60,552 nt of DNA from Bacteroidales bacterium. Its GTDB lineage: Bacteria; Bacteroidota; Bacteroidia; Bacteroidales; VadinHA17. The stretch's first letter is position 1. Every line of letters begins with the position of its first letter. Below the pieces are notes generated by a model, which saw only the letters and a program-made list of their open reading frames with translations, did no database searches and was not told the origin of the DNA. Both the position numbers and the translations under genes were made by a program. Shown in pieces: positions 8,588 to 15,646 of the stretch. The stretch covers positions 1 through 60,552 of the forward strand of contig JANTHB010000009.1 of assembly GCA_024762655.1 (NCBI GenBank), in the 5' to 3' direction.

Positions 8588-10537
8588 ATGAAACACACTT
8601 GTTATTTTTTCAAAGTAGTCTTGTTCACAGGAATTATTTTCATGTTCTATCCCGCAGGAAGTCTTTATGCGCAGAACAAGTCTGAGCTAAAAGATTTTTT
8701 TGTGCAGGCAGAATCTCATTTCCTTTATGAAGAATATGAACTGGCCACACCGCTTTATCTCATCCTGTATGAAAGCCTGCCTGACAATGCCAATATTGCT
8801 TATAAAATAGGGGTCTGCTATCTGAATACTCCCTATGAAAAAGACAAAGCCATCTCCTACCTGGAAAAAGCTGCAAAAAACGCCAGCTATGACGCCCAGG
8901 AAGATCAGTTTTCCGAAACCAGGGCTCCGCTGGATGTCTTTTTCCAACTGGGTAATGCATACCGTATATCAAATCAACTGGATAAGGCCATAGAAAAATA
9001 TAAATATTTCAAGAAACAATTGTCTGCCAAAAACAAAATGATTAATGAAGACTTTGTGGATCAGCAGATTCTTGCCTGCAAGAATGCAAAAAAACTCATG
9101 GCCAAACCTCTGAAGATCAAAAAAACCAACCTGGGTGATACGGTTAACCTTTCCTCTGTCAACCTGAATCCTGTGATTTCCGGCGATGGGAATACATTGG
9201 CTTTTACCGCCCATTTCGGAGAGGATCTGCTTGTATATTTTAGTAAAAAAATCCATGGACGCTGGATGGTCCCCATAGACATAACCACGGAGATAGGTTC
9301 TGAAAAAGATTGCTCCACCTCGTGCCTGAATTACGACGGAACCGAACTTTACCTTTATAAGATAGACCATTTCGTCGGGAATATTTACGTATCTACCTTT
9401 GACGGTAACCAGTGGTCCAAGATCAAAAAACTAAATAAAAATATCAATACAAAGTACTATGAATCCCATGCATCTATAAGCAAAGACGGTTCAACCCTTT
9501 ATTTTACAAGCAACCGGGAAGGGGGTATCGGGGAACTGGACATTTATATGACCCGTCGTGAAAAGGGAGGCGACTGGGGGCCGGCCAAGAACCTGGGCCC
9601 TACCATCAACACCAAGTACAATGAGAACAGTCCTTTCATATCCATGAACGACTCCCTTTTATTCTTTACCTCGGAAGGTCATTTTAACATGGGAGGATAT
9701 GATATTTTTGTATCGAAACGTAAAGGGGATTCCTGGGGAAAACCGGATAACATCGGTTATCCTGTGAGTACCACAGACGAAGATGTCTTTTTCCAGCCTT
9801 ACAGAAACGGAAAATCAGGGTATATTTCCCTGCTGTCCGGTTACAAGGAAATGAATATTTTTCGTCTGGACTTTATGGGAACCGCTGAAACAGGCCCAGT
9901 TTTTGACGTAACGGGGATTGTACGCATCAATGACACCATAGATCCCTCGCTTAACCCCAACGTCAGGCTCCGACTCATTGACACCATCTTAATGGATACG
10001 GCAGATATCGGTGTGCCGGATTACAAAAGTGGAATATACCACTTCCATGTTTCACACGGAACCTACCGGATCGACTGTGACGGAGAAGGTATTCTGCCAT
10101 TGCAGGATACGATTGTAATCAAGGAGGATGCCCCTTCCCTGAAGATTGTACATGACATTTATCTGGAGAAAGATACTTCCTGGGTTCCAAAGAAAAAGAC
10201 TCCCCCCCTACCCGAGACTACTTCCCGGGACACCTTTAACATTGTAACCAACGTCATGGTAAAGAACCCTGAGTATGTTGATAAACAAGGCAGGAAGGTC
10301 TTGTACTATACCGTGCAGGTCATGGCATTGCTAAATCCGGTAGAGGTTTCCTATTTCAAGAATCTTAAAGGGGTGGTAGTCCTGCATGGGAAGGATGCTT
10401 TCTACCGGTATACGGTCGGTCAATATAAAACGTTAAAAGAAGCACAAAAAGCCAGGCAAAAAATATTAAAAAAAGGATACGCAGATGTATTCGTAAAGAA
10501 AGTCTATAGTGACTCAGAAGACAAACCCAAAGGATGA
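8588..10537 (+). CDS. PorE-like TPR/PD40 protein with C-terminal SPOR-like domain
   Basis: 649 residues. Signal peptide ends at SLYAQ. TPR helices (about 25-165), PD40 propeller (about 170-430), a beta-rich region (about 440-535) and a C-terminal domain (about 570-640) beginning LYYTVQVMAL and containing YRYTVGQYKTLKEAQKA. That pattern fits the SPOR fold, which binds denuded glycan strands of peptidoglycan in other proteins. The protein therefore appears to use SPOR in place of OmpA to reach the cell wall. The stop codon overlaps the start of the acetyltransferase gene (ATGA at 10534), so the two are translationally coupled. Confidence 0.8.
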   Translation: MKHTCYFFKVVLFTGIIFMFYPAGSLYAQNKSELKDFFVQAESHFLYEEYELATPLYLILYESLPDNANIAYKIGVCYLNTPYEKDKAISYLEKAAKNASYDAQEDQFSETRAPLDVFFQLGNAYRISNQLDKAIEKYKYFKKQLSAKNKMINEDFVDQQILACKNAKKLMAKPLKIKKTNLGDTVNLSSVNLNPVISGDGNTLAFTAHFGEDLLVYFSKKIHGRWMVPIDITTEIGSEKDCSTSCLNYDGTELYLYKIDHFVGNIYVSTFDGNQWSKIKKLNKNINTKYYESHASISKDGSTLYFTSNREGGIGELDIYMTRREKGGDWGPAKNLGPTINTKYNENSPFISMNDSLLFFTSEGHFNMGGYDIFVSKRKGDSWGKPDNIGYPVSTTDEDVFFQPYRNGKSGYISLLSGYKEMNIFRLDFMGTAETGPVFDVTGIVRINDTIDPSLNPNVRLRLIDTILMDTADIGVPDYKSGIYHFHVSHGTYRIDCDGEGILPLQDTIVIKEDAPSLKIVHDIYLEKDTSWVPKKKTPPLPETTSRDTFNIVTNVMVKNPEYVDKQGRKVLYYTVQVMALLNPVEVSYFKNLKGVVVLHGKDAFYRYTVGQYKTLKEAQKARQKILKKGYADVFVKKVYSDSEDKPKG

Positions 10538-11109
10538 CCCCCGAAAAGACTTTTCATCTGGAAAACGATCAAATTCTCCTCCGCGCTATAGAACCGGAAG
10601 ATCTTGAGCTGCTCTACAGATGGGAAAATGATCCTGAGATATGGACCGTCAGCAACACGCTGACACCCTTCTCCCGTTTTGTATTGAAACAATATATCGA
10701 GAACTCCCATCTGGACATCTTCCAGTCGGGACAGGTTCGCTTTATGATAGACCGAAAACCGGCCCCCTCCGATCCGAAAGTCAAAACCATCGGCACCATA
10801 GATCTTTTTGATTTTGACCCGCAGAATCTGAGGATTGGTGTAGGAATCCTGATCAAAGAAAAAGAAGAAAGGGAAAAGGGGTATGCAGGTCAGTCTCTGG
10901 AAATTATTATAGACTACTGTTTTTCCGTACTGTTGTTGCATCAGGTTTATTGCAATATTCCGGCCGGGAATCTTCAAAGTATCCGTTTATTCCAATCGAG
11001 AGGTTTTGTCGAAACCGGTCGTAAGAAAGACTGGTTGAGAAAAGCGGATAAATGGGAAGACGAATTGATTTTTCAACTGATAAAACCTGTTTCGGAAACG
11101 GTTTTATAA
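10534..11109 (+). CDS. GNAT family N-acetyltransferase (RimJ/RimL-like)
   Basis: 191 residues. Begins with the typical N-terminal pattern of this family (LLRAIEPEDLELLYRWEND), has the acetyl-CoA-binding strand-helix (VGILIKEKEEREKGYAGQSL) and ends with an NLQSIRLFQSRGF segment. These place it with RimJ/RimL-type acetyltransferases that modify protein N-termini or small amines; the substrate is unknown. The ATG overlaps the stop of the SPOR-ended PorE-like gene, so it is probably the last gene of that operon. Its 3' end overlaps the convergent gene at 11073 by 37 bases. Confidence 0.85.
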   Translation: MTPEKTFHLENDQILLRAIEPEDLELLYRWENDPEIWTVSNTLTPFSRFVLKQYIENSHLDIFQSGQVRFMIDRKPAPSDPKVKTIGTIDLFDFDPQNLRIGVGILIKEKEEREKGYAGQSLEIIIDYCFSVLLLHQVYCNIPAGNLQSIRLFQSRGFVETGRKKDWLRKADKWEDELIFQLIKPVSETVL

Positions 11110-11546
11110 TCCGGGATATCCTCCAAAAACCGATACGTTCCCTGGTTGTAATCCATCTTGCAGCAATAATGGATCAGCCCGTTGGTCACCACCAGGTAAG
11201 GAACCTGATAACGCAGGTTATACCGGGCAATCTGCTCAAAGACCTTATCGGTCACAGCCACTTCCGGAGCTTTACATTCCACAATCATCCCGGGTTTGCC
11301 GTCATTAGCAAACAGTAATATATCACTACGCATAGGAAGGTTATTCCAGACAAATTCCTTTTCCACCTGCATCAGGGAAATCGGATATTTTTTAAACCTG
11401 TTCAAAAATAACAGAAAATTCTGTCTCACCCATTCCTCAGGGGTAAGCCTCACATACTTTTTCCTCACAGGGTCAAAAATAAAAAGCTTTCCTTCCCGTC
11501 TCCTCACAGGGATGTCAAACTTCGGAAGATTAAGATTCGTTATCAA
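11073..11546 (-). CDS. HsdR_N-type (type I restriction enzyme R N-terminal-like) nuclease-fold protein
   Basis: 157 residues. The segment with LRSD-type acid (MRSDILLFA) followed by MIVECKAPEV matches the D...ExK active-site pattern of the stand-alone HSDR_N_2 family, which shares its fold with the endonuclease domain of type I restriction R subunits. No helicase, HsdM or HsdS gene is nearby, so it is not part of a restriction system. Stand-alone members are common in Bacteroidota and their role is not established. The gene runs convergent to, and overlaps, the acetyltransferase gene by 37 bases. Confidence 0.8.
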   Translation of the reverse strand: MITNLNLPKFDIPVRRREGKLFIFDPVRKKYVRLTPEEWVRQNFLLFLNRFKKYPISLMQVEKEFVWNNLPMRSDILLFANDGKPGMIVECKAPEVAVTDKVFEQIARYNLRYQVPYLVVTNGLIHYCCKMDYNQGTYRFLEDIPDYKTVSETGFIS

Positions 11547-11568
11547 CGGCCGGAATTTTGTATCTTAG

Positions 11569-11576
11569 CAAAGTTA
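11569..11576 (-). promoter_or_regulatory. -7 box (TAACTTTG) for the HsdR_N-like gene
   Basis: On the minus strand TAACTTTG fits TAnnTTTG and lies 22 bases before the ATG at 11546. No TTG was seen at the -33 distance. Confidence 0.4.
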
Positions 11577-11708
11577 AAAAAAGTTTATGGTTTCAGGCTC
11601 TGAGTTCATGTTTGATAATAACAAAGGGTGGTTATGATTAAAAAATATCCGCAATAATAAGGAAGGATATACAAGCTAAGGACAAGCATATTTAATACAA
11701 GCAAATTA

Positions 11709-12479
11709 ATGAAAACGAAAGATGATATAGTACAAGACTGGCTACCAAGGTATACCGGGAATTCGTTGGAGAATTTTGGCGAATACATCCTGCTTACTAA
11801 TTTTTATTCCTACATTGACCTGTTCTCAAAATGGCATCATGTGCCGGTTGTAGGACCAACCTCTAACATGCCCAATGCAACACATAACGGGGTTACCATT
11901 ATAGACTTTGGCATGGGCAGTCCCAATGCGGCCACGATTATGGACCTGTTGACAGCCATCATGCCCAAAGCCGTATTATTTTTGGGTAAATGCGGGGGAT
12001 TGAAAAAGAAAAACAAACTGGGAGATCTTATTCTGCCCATTGCAGCCATTCGCAGCGAAGGGACCTCAAGCGATTATCTCCCTCCTGAAATACCGGCCCT
12101 CCCTGCTTTTAGTCTGCAAAGGGCCGTATCCAACTCTATTCTGGAACACGGCAGAGACTACTGGACAGGGACCGTTTTTACGACCAACCGCAGGGTTTGG
12201 GAATATGATGAACGTTTCAAAAAATATCTCGTTAAAACACGTGCCATGGCCATTGATATGGAAACTGCTACGATTTTTACCGTTGGCTTTGCCAACGAAA
12301 TCCCCACGGGAGCCCTTTTGCTGGTATCCGATCAACCCATGATCTCGGAAGGTATAAAAACGAGGGAAACTGACAAGTACGTTGATAACCGGTTTCTGAA
12401 TGATCATCTGAAAATAGGTTATAATGCCCTGATGGACCTGAAAAATAACGGGATTTCCGTTAAACACCTTCGTTTCTAA
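11709..12479 (+). CDS. amn: AMP nucleosidase
   Basis: 256 residues, the short form found in Bacteroidota. It belongs to the nucleoside phosphorylase superfamily: GKCGG glycine motif near residues 97-101, and the AIDMETATIF segment with the Met-Glu pair that binds ribose. The reaction is AMP + H2O to adenine + ribose 5-phosphate, in the cytoplasm. The start ATG at 11709 follows 162 bases of non-coding DNA. It is followed 18 bases later by holA in the same direction. The family assignment is firm; the choice of AMP over other nucleotides rests on resemblance to short Bacteroidota AMP nucleosidases. Confidence 0.85.
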   Translation: MKTKDDIVQDWLPRYTGNSLENFGEYILLTNFYSYIDLFSKWHHVPVVGPTSNMPNATHNGVTIIDFGMGSPNAATIMDLLTAIMPKAVLFLGKCGGLKKKNKLGDLILPIAAIRSEGTSSDYLPPEIPALPAFSLQRAVSNSILEHGRDYWTGTVFTTNRRVWEYDERFKKYLVKTRAMAIDMETATIFTVGFANEIPTGALLLVSDQPMISEGIKTRETDKYVDNRFLNDHLKIGYNALMDLKNNGISVKHLRF

Positions 12480-12497
12480 GCCATCAACCCTTCTGCC

Positions 12498-13508
12498 ATG
12501 CTATCAGCTACCCAAATCATTGAAGATATTAAAAAAGGGACGATCTACCCCGTTTATTTTCTTTGCGGAGAAGAACCCTATTACATTGACGTTATCTCCG
12601 ATTTTATTGAAAAGCATGTTCTCTCCGAGCAGGAGAAGGCTTTTAACCTGCAGATATTTTACGGGAAAGACAGTGACCCTTTGGCGATCATTGAGGCAGC
12701 CAGACGATTCCCGATGATGGCCAACAGGCAGGTGGTGATCGTCAAGGAAGCCCAGGAGCTTGATAAAACCGACCTACTCACAAATTATGTCAGGCAACCT
12801 GCTCCCACCACCATCCTGGTGCTGAATTACAAGCATAAAAAGCTTGATAAAAGGACAAAATTTTATCAGGCGGTTTCCAAATCAAAAACATGTCTTTACT
12901 TCGAATCGAAGAAACTGTATGACAATCAGATCCCGGATTGGATCATAAAATATGGGACGCAGAAAAATCTTTCTCTGAAATATGATACTGCCTTGCTGAT
13001 CGCCGAGCATGTCGGAAACGACTTATCCAATATTGTCAATGAGCTGGACAAGCTGGCCATAACCCTGCCAGCCGGCACAAAACAGGTCCTTCCGGAGCAT
13101 ATTGAGAAATACATCGGTTTCAGCAAGGACTATAACAATATTGAGTTACAAAAAGCCATTATCAACCGGGATATTCTGAAAGCCAACCGGATCATTTTTC
13201 ACTTCTGCAAGAATGGTAAGGACCACCCCATTCAACTGACGGTATCTTATTTGTACTTCTTTTTTTCCAAATTACTGGCCTATCACCGTGTTAAGAAGCT
13301 TCCCCGCGCCCGGATAGCCGAGATGCTGAAAACCAGAGAGTATTTTTTGAAGGATTATGAAAAAGCAGCCCAAAGGTATACATCTTCCAAGGTAGTAGAA
13401 ATTATTTCACTGCTTCATGAAACGGATGCCCGGTCGAAAGGGATTGGAAACATTTCAGCCACCCCCTGTGATCTTCTCAAGGAGCTGCTATTCAGAATAC
13501 TACACTAA
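12498..13508 (+). CDS. holA: DNA polymerase III subunit delta
   Basis: 336 residues, the usual length for HolA. Begins with IYPVYFLCGEEPYYID, the conserved opening of the AAA+-like delta subunit, and continues with KLDKRTKFY and the C-terminal helical collar domain. Delta opens the beta sliding clamp inside the clamp-loader complex. Its 3' end is 10 bases from the rhomboid gene, so the two are likely co-transcribed. Confidence 0.9.
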   Translation: MLSATQIIEDIKKGTIYPVYFLCGEEPYYIDVISDFIEKHVLSEQEKAFNLQIFYGKDSDPLAIIEAARRFPMMANRQVVIVKEAQELDKTDLLTNYVRQPAPTTILVLNYKHKKLDKRTKFYQAVSKSKTCLYFESKKLYDNQIPDWIIKYGTQKNLSLKYDTALLIAEHVGNDLSNIVNELDKLAITLPAGTKQVLPEHIEKYIGFSKDYNNIELQKAIINRDILKANRIIFHFCKNGKDHPIQLTVSYLYFFFSKLLAYHRVKKLPRARIAEMLKTREYFLKDYEKAAQRYTSSKVVEIISLLHETDARSKGIGNISATPCDLLKELLFRILH

Positions 13509-13518
13509 CGCCATCCTT

Positions 13519-14133
13519 ATGACCATTGCCATCATTGTGATCACGACGATTGTATCGGTATATGCTTTCAACAAACCCGATCTTTTTTATAAACTAACGC
13601 TGAACCCCTCTCTTTTTTTCAGGAAGCGGGAATACTGGCGTATTTTAACCCATGGATTCATTCATGCCGATTGGGTTCACCTGGGGGTGAATATGTTTGT
13701 CCTGTTTTCTTTCGGCCTTTTCAATGAAAGATATTTGAAGGAACTGGCCGTGCATGATTATATCCGGCATCCTTCGCTCAATTTTCTATTTTTATATGGC
13801 GGGGGTATTCTTTTTTCCGCCCTCCCCACCCTGTTCAGACACAGAAACAATGTTTCCTATAATTCCGTCGGGGCTTCGGGAGCCGTTTCCGCCGTTGTCT
13901 TCACCAGTATCTTCTTCCAACCCAAAAGCCTGATTTATTTTTACTTCATCCCCATCCCTGCTTTTGTTTTCGGAATTCTTTACCTGCTATACTCGCAGTA
14001 TATGGCAAAAAAAAGTGATCAGAACATCAATCATGAAGCTCATTTTGCCGGAGCACTTTTCGGTTTCTTCTATCCTGTTCTGATGAATCCAGCTCTAATC
14101 CGTTTATTTCTCTCACAGATGGGATTAGTTTAA
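13519..14133 (+). CDS. Rhomboid family intramembrane serine protease
   Basis: 204 residues from the ATG at 13519. A longer frame begins inside holA (13417), but the later ATG avoids that overlap and directly precedes the first membrane helix. Rhomboid signatures are present: HADWVHLGVNM in the L1/TM2 region, the catalytic serine in GASGAVSA and the catalytic histidine in NHEAHFAGALFG. About six membrane helices. It cleaves membrane proteins within the bilayer; the substrate is unknown. Its end overlaps the convergent YqgE gene by nine bases. Confidence 0.9.
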   Translation: MTIAIIVITTIVSVYAFNKPDLFYKLTLNPSLFFRKREYWRILTHGFIHADWVHLGVNMFVLFSFGLFNERYLKELAVHDYIRHPSLNFLFLYGGGILFSALPTLFRHRNNVSYNSVGASGAVSAVVFTSIFFQPKSLIYFYFIPIPAFVFGILYLLYSQYMAKKSDQNINHEAHFAGALFGFFYPVLMNPALIRLFLSQMGLV

Positions 14134-14715
14134 TCCCGGGTTTTCCGGAAAATCCGCCCACAACTTATATTTCTTCCCCAGGTCGCGCAACACTTTCTTC
14201 CATATCTGCTGATCGTTTCCCATCATTATCTGCTTCACCCCAAGTCTGGCAATCACCCATGCATTCTCAGACAACTCTCTTTCGAGCTGACCGGCATCCC
14301 AACCCGAATAACCGACAAAAAACCTTATATTGTTCCGGGTAGCGATCTTCTGCTCGACAAGTTTCTTCAGGGTCTCAAAATCCCCACCCCAATAGATATC
14401 GCTAAAAATACGTTTACTCCCCGGCAGGAAATCTCCAAGCATATGAATGTAGTGCAGTGTGTTCGTGGATACGGGCCCTCCCAGAAAAACAGGAATGTCA
14501 GTCTCGGGAAAACCCTTTACCAGCTTACTGACTGTCATATTTACAGGTTTATTCAATACTAATCCAAGGGCCCCCTCTTTGCCATATTCGGCCAACAGAA
14601 CAATCGATCTTTTAAAATATTCATCACTCAAAAAAGGTTCCGATATCAGTACCTTGCCCTTTTCTGGAATCGTATCTTTTTTCTCAACCGAGAAAAAATC
14701 AAATGGCACATTCAT
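14125..14715 (-). CDS. YqgE/AlgH family protein (UPF0301)
   Basis: 196 residues. Typical motifs: KGKVLISEPFL near the start, ALGLVLNKP, FLGGPV and the FVGYSGWDAGQLE block. The family is widespread and cytoplasmic; its biochemical role is not settled (AlgH was first linked to alginate regulation in Pseudomonas). Convergent with the rhomboid gene, with nine bases of overlap. Confidence 0.9.
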   Translation of the reverse strand: MNVPFDFFSVEKKDTIPEKGKVLISEPFLSDEYFKRSIVLLAEYGKEGALGLVLNKPVNMTVSKLVKGFPETDIPVFLGGPVSTNTLHYIHMLGDFLPGSKRIFSDIYWGGDFETLKKLVEQKIATRNNIRFFVGYSGWDAGQLERELSENAWVIARLGVKQIMMGNDQQIWKKVLRDLGKKYKLWADFPENPGLN

Positions 14716-14732
14716 CCTTTTATCCTTTAAAA

Positions 14733-14740
14733 CAAAATTA
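14733..14740 (-). promoter_or_regulatory. -7 box (TAATTTTG) for the YqgE gene
   Basis: Minus-strand TAATTTTG fits TAnnTTTG and lies 17 bases before the ATG at 14715. No well-placed TTG -33 element. Confidence 0.35.
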
Positions 14741-14816
14741 AATAAAACTTCCTCAGATCATAATACCAATATCATGCCAGAACAATATTTTCATATTTTA
14801 TTTCATAGGTTTTACC

Positions 14817-14847
14817 TTGTAGAAATCTGAAATAATCATTAAGTTTG
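14817..14847 (+). promoter_or_regulatory. Bacteroidota-type promoter for the wza/wzc pair
   Basis: TTG at 14817-14819, then exactly 20 bases, then TAAGTTTG at 14840-14847. This is a full match to the TTG-N19-21-TAnnTTTG housekeeping promoter. The ATG of the export gene follows 25 bases downstream. Confidence 0.7.
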
Positions 14848-14872
14848 CATCTATTTAAAACAAGCTTATAAC

Positions 14873-15643
14873 ATGGCCAGGTATTTTTGGGGTGGAGTAG
14901 TAATCATTTTAATATTTTTTTCTTCCTGTACTTCACAAAAACAACTTATTTACCTTCAGGATATTGATACACTGAAAGCTCCGGAGGTCTCCAAACAACG
15001 CACGCCGGACTATAAAATCCAAAACAGCGACATTTTATATATTAGGATAATGAGCATTGACCCTGAGATTAATCAGGTCTATAATCCCAATATGAGCCAG
15101 AACCAGCAGAACATCTTTAACAACGATCAGAGTTTTTACATTTATGGTTATTCGGTCAATGATTCCGGCTATGTAACCGTACCTTTTGTAGGAGCTGTTA
15201 AGGTGGCAGGTCTGACTGTAGAAGAAGCAAAAAACGCCATTCAGAGAAAAACAAATGACGTGCTGAAAAATGCTACGGTGGATGTTAAACTTGTCAGCTT
15301 TAAATACTCGGTTCTGGGAGAAGTAAAAAAACCAGGCACTTATACCAATTTCAACAATCAGCTTACCGTACTGGAAGCAATATCCCGGGCAGGTGACATT
15401 ACCGACTACGGAAACAGAAAGCGGGTGTTGGTTTTACGACCCGGAGAGACAAAATCAACTGTATATCGCGTTGACCTGACCAATTCCAGGTTCCTTACCT
15501 CTGACGCATTCTTTCTTTTGCCCAACGATATCGTTTATGTCGAACCGATTAAAAGCAAACCCTTCAGGATCAATATCCCTATTTTCAGTCTGCTTCTTAC
15601 CAGTGTTTCAACACTGATTCTTGTATTATCTTTTATTAAATAG
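14873..15643 (+). CDS. Polysaccharide export lipoprotein (Wza family)
   Basis: 256 residues. A lipoprotein signal (IFFSSC, Cys near residue 22) is followed by the polysaccharide export domain (TPDYKIQNSDILYIRI) and a SLBB region (SFKYSVLGEVKKPGTYT), with a hydrophobic helix near the C-terminus (about 235-255). Wza-type proteins form the outer-membrane channel for capsule or exopolysaccharide. The gene is followed three bases later by the Wzc-like kinase. No glycosyltransferase, Wzx or Wzy gene is in the window, so the rest of the biosynthetic cluster must be elsewhere. Confidence 0.9.
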   Translation: MARYFWGGVVIILIFFSSCTSQKQLIYLQDIDTLKAPEVSKQRTPDYKIQNSDILYIRIMSIDPEINQVYNPNMSQNQQNIFNNDQSFYIYGYSVNDSGYVTVPFVGAVKVAGLTVEEAKNAIQRKTNDVLKNATVDVKLVSFKYSVLGEVKKPGTYTNFNNQLTVLEAISRAGDITDYGNRKRVLVLRPGETKSTVYRVDLTNSRFLTSDAFFLLPNDIVYVEPIKSKPFRINIPIFSLLLTSVSTLILVLSFIK

Positions 15644-15646
15644 TTT

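Noticed and set aside
11073-11546. Remnant of a type I restriction system
   Set aside because: Only the HsdR_N-like domain is present, complete with its own start and -7 box; stand-alone proteins of this kind are common in Bacteroidota.
13417-13518. Longer N-terminus for the rhomboid protease
   Set aside because: It would overlap holA by 92 bases and put a polar segment ahead of the first membrane helix; the ATG at 13519 fits better.
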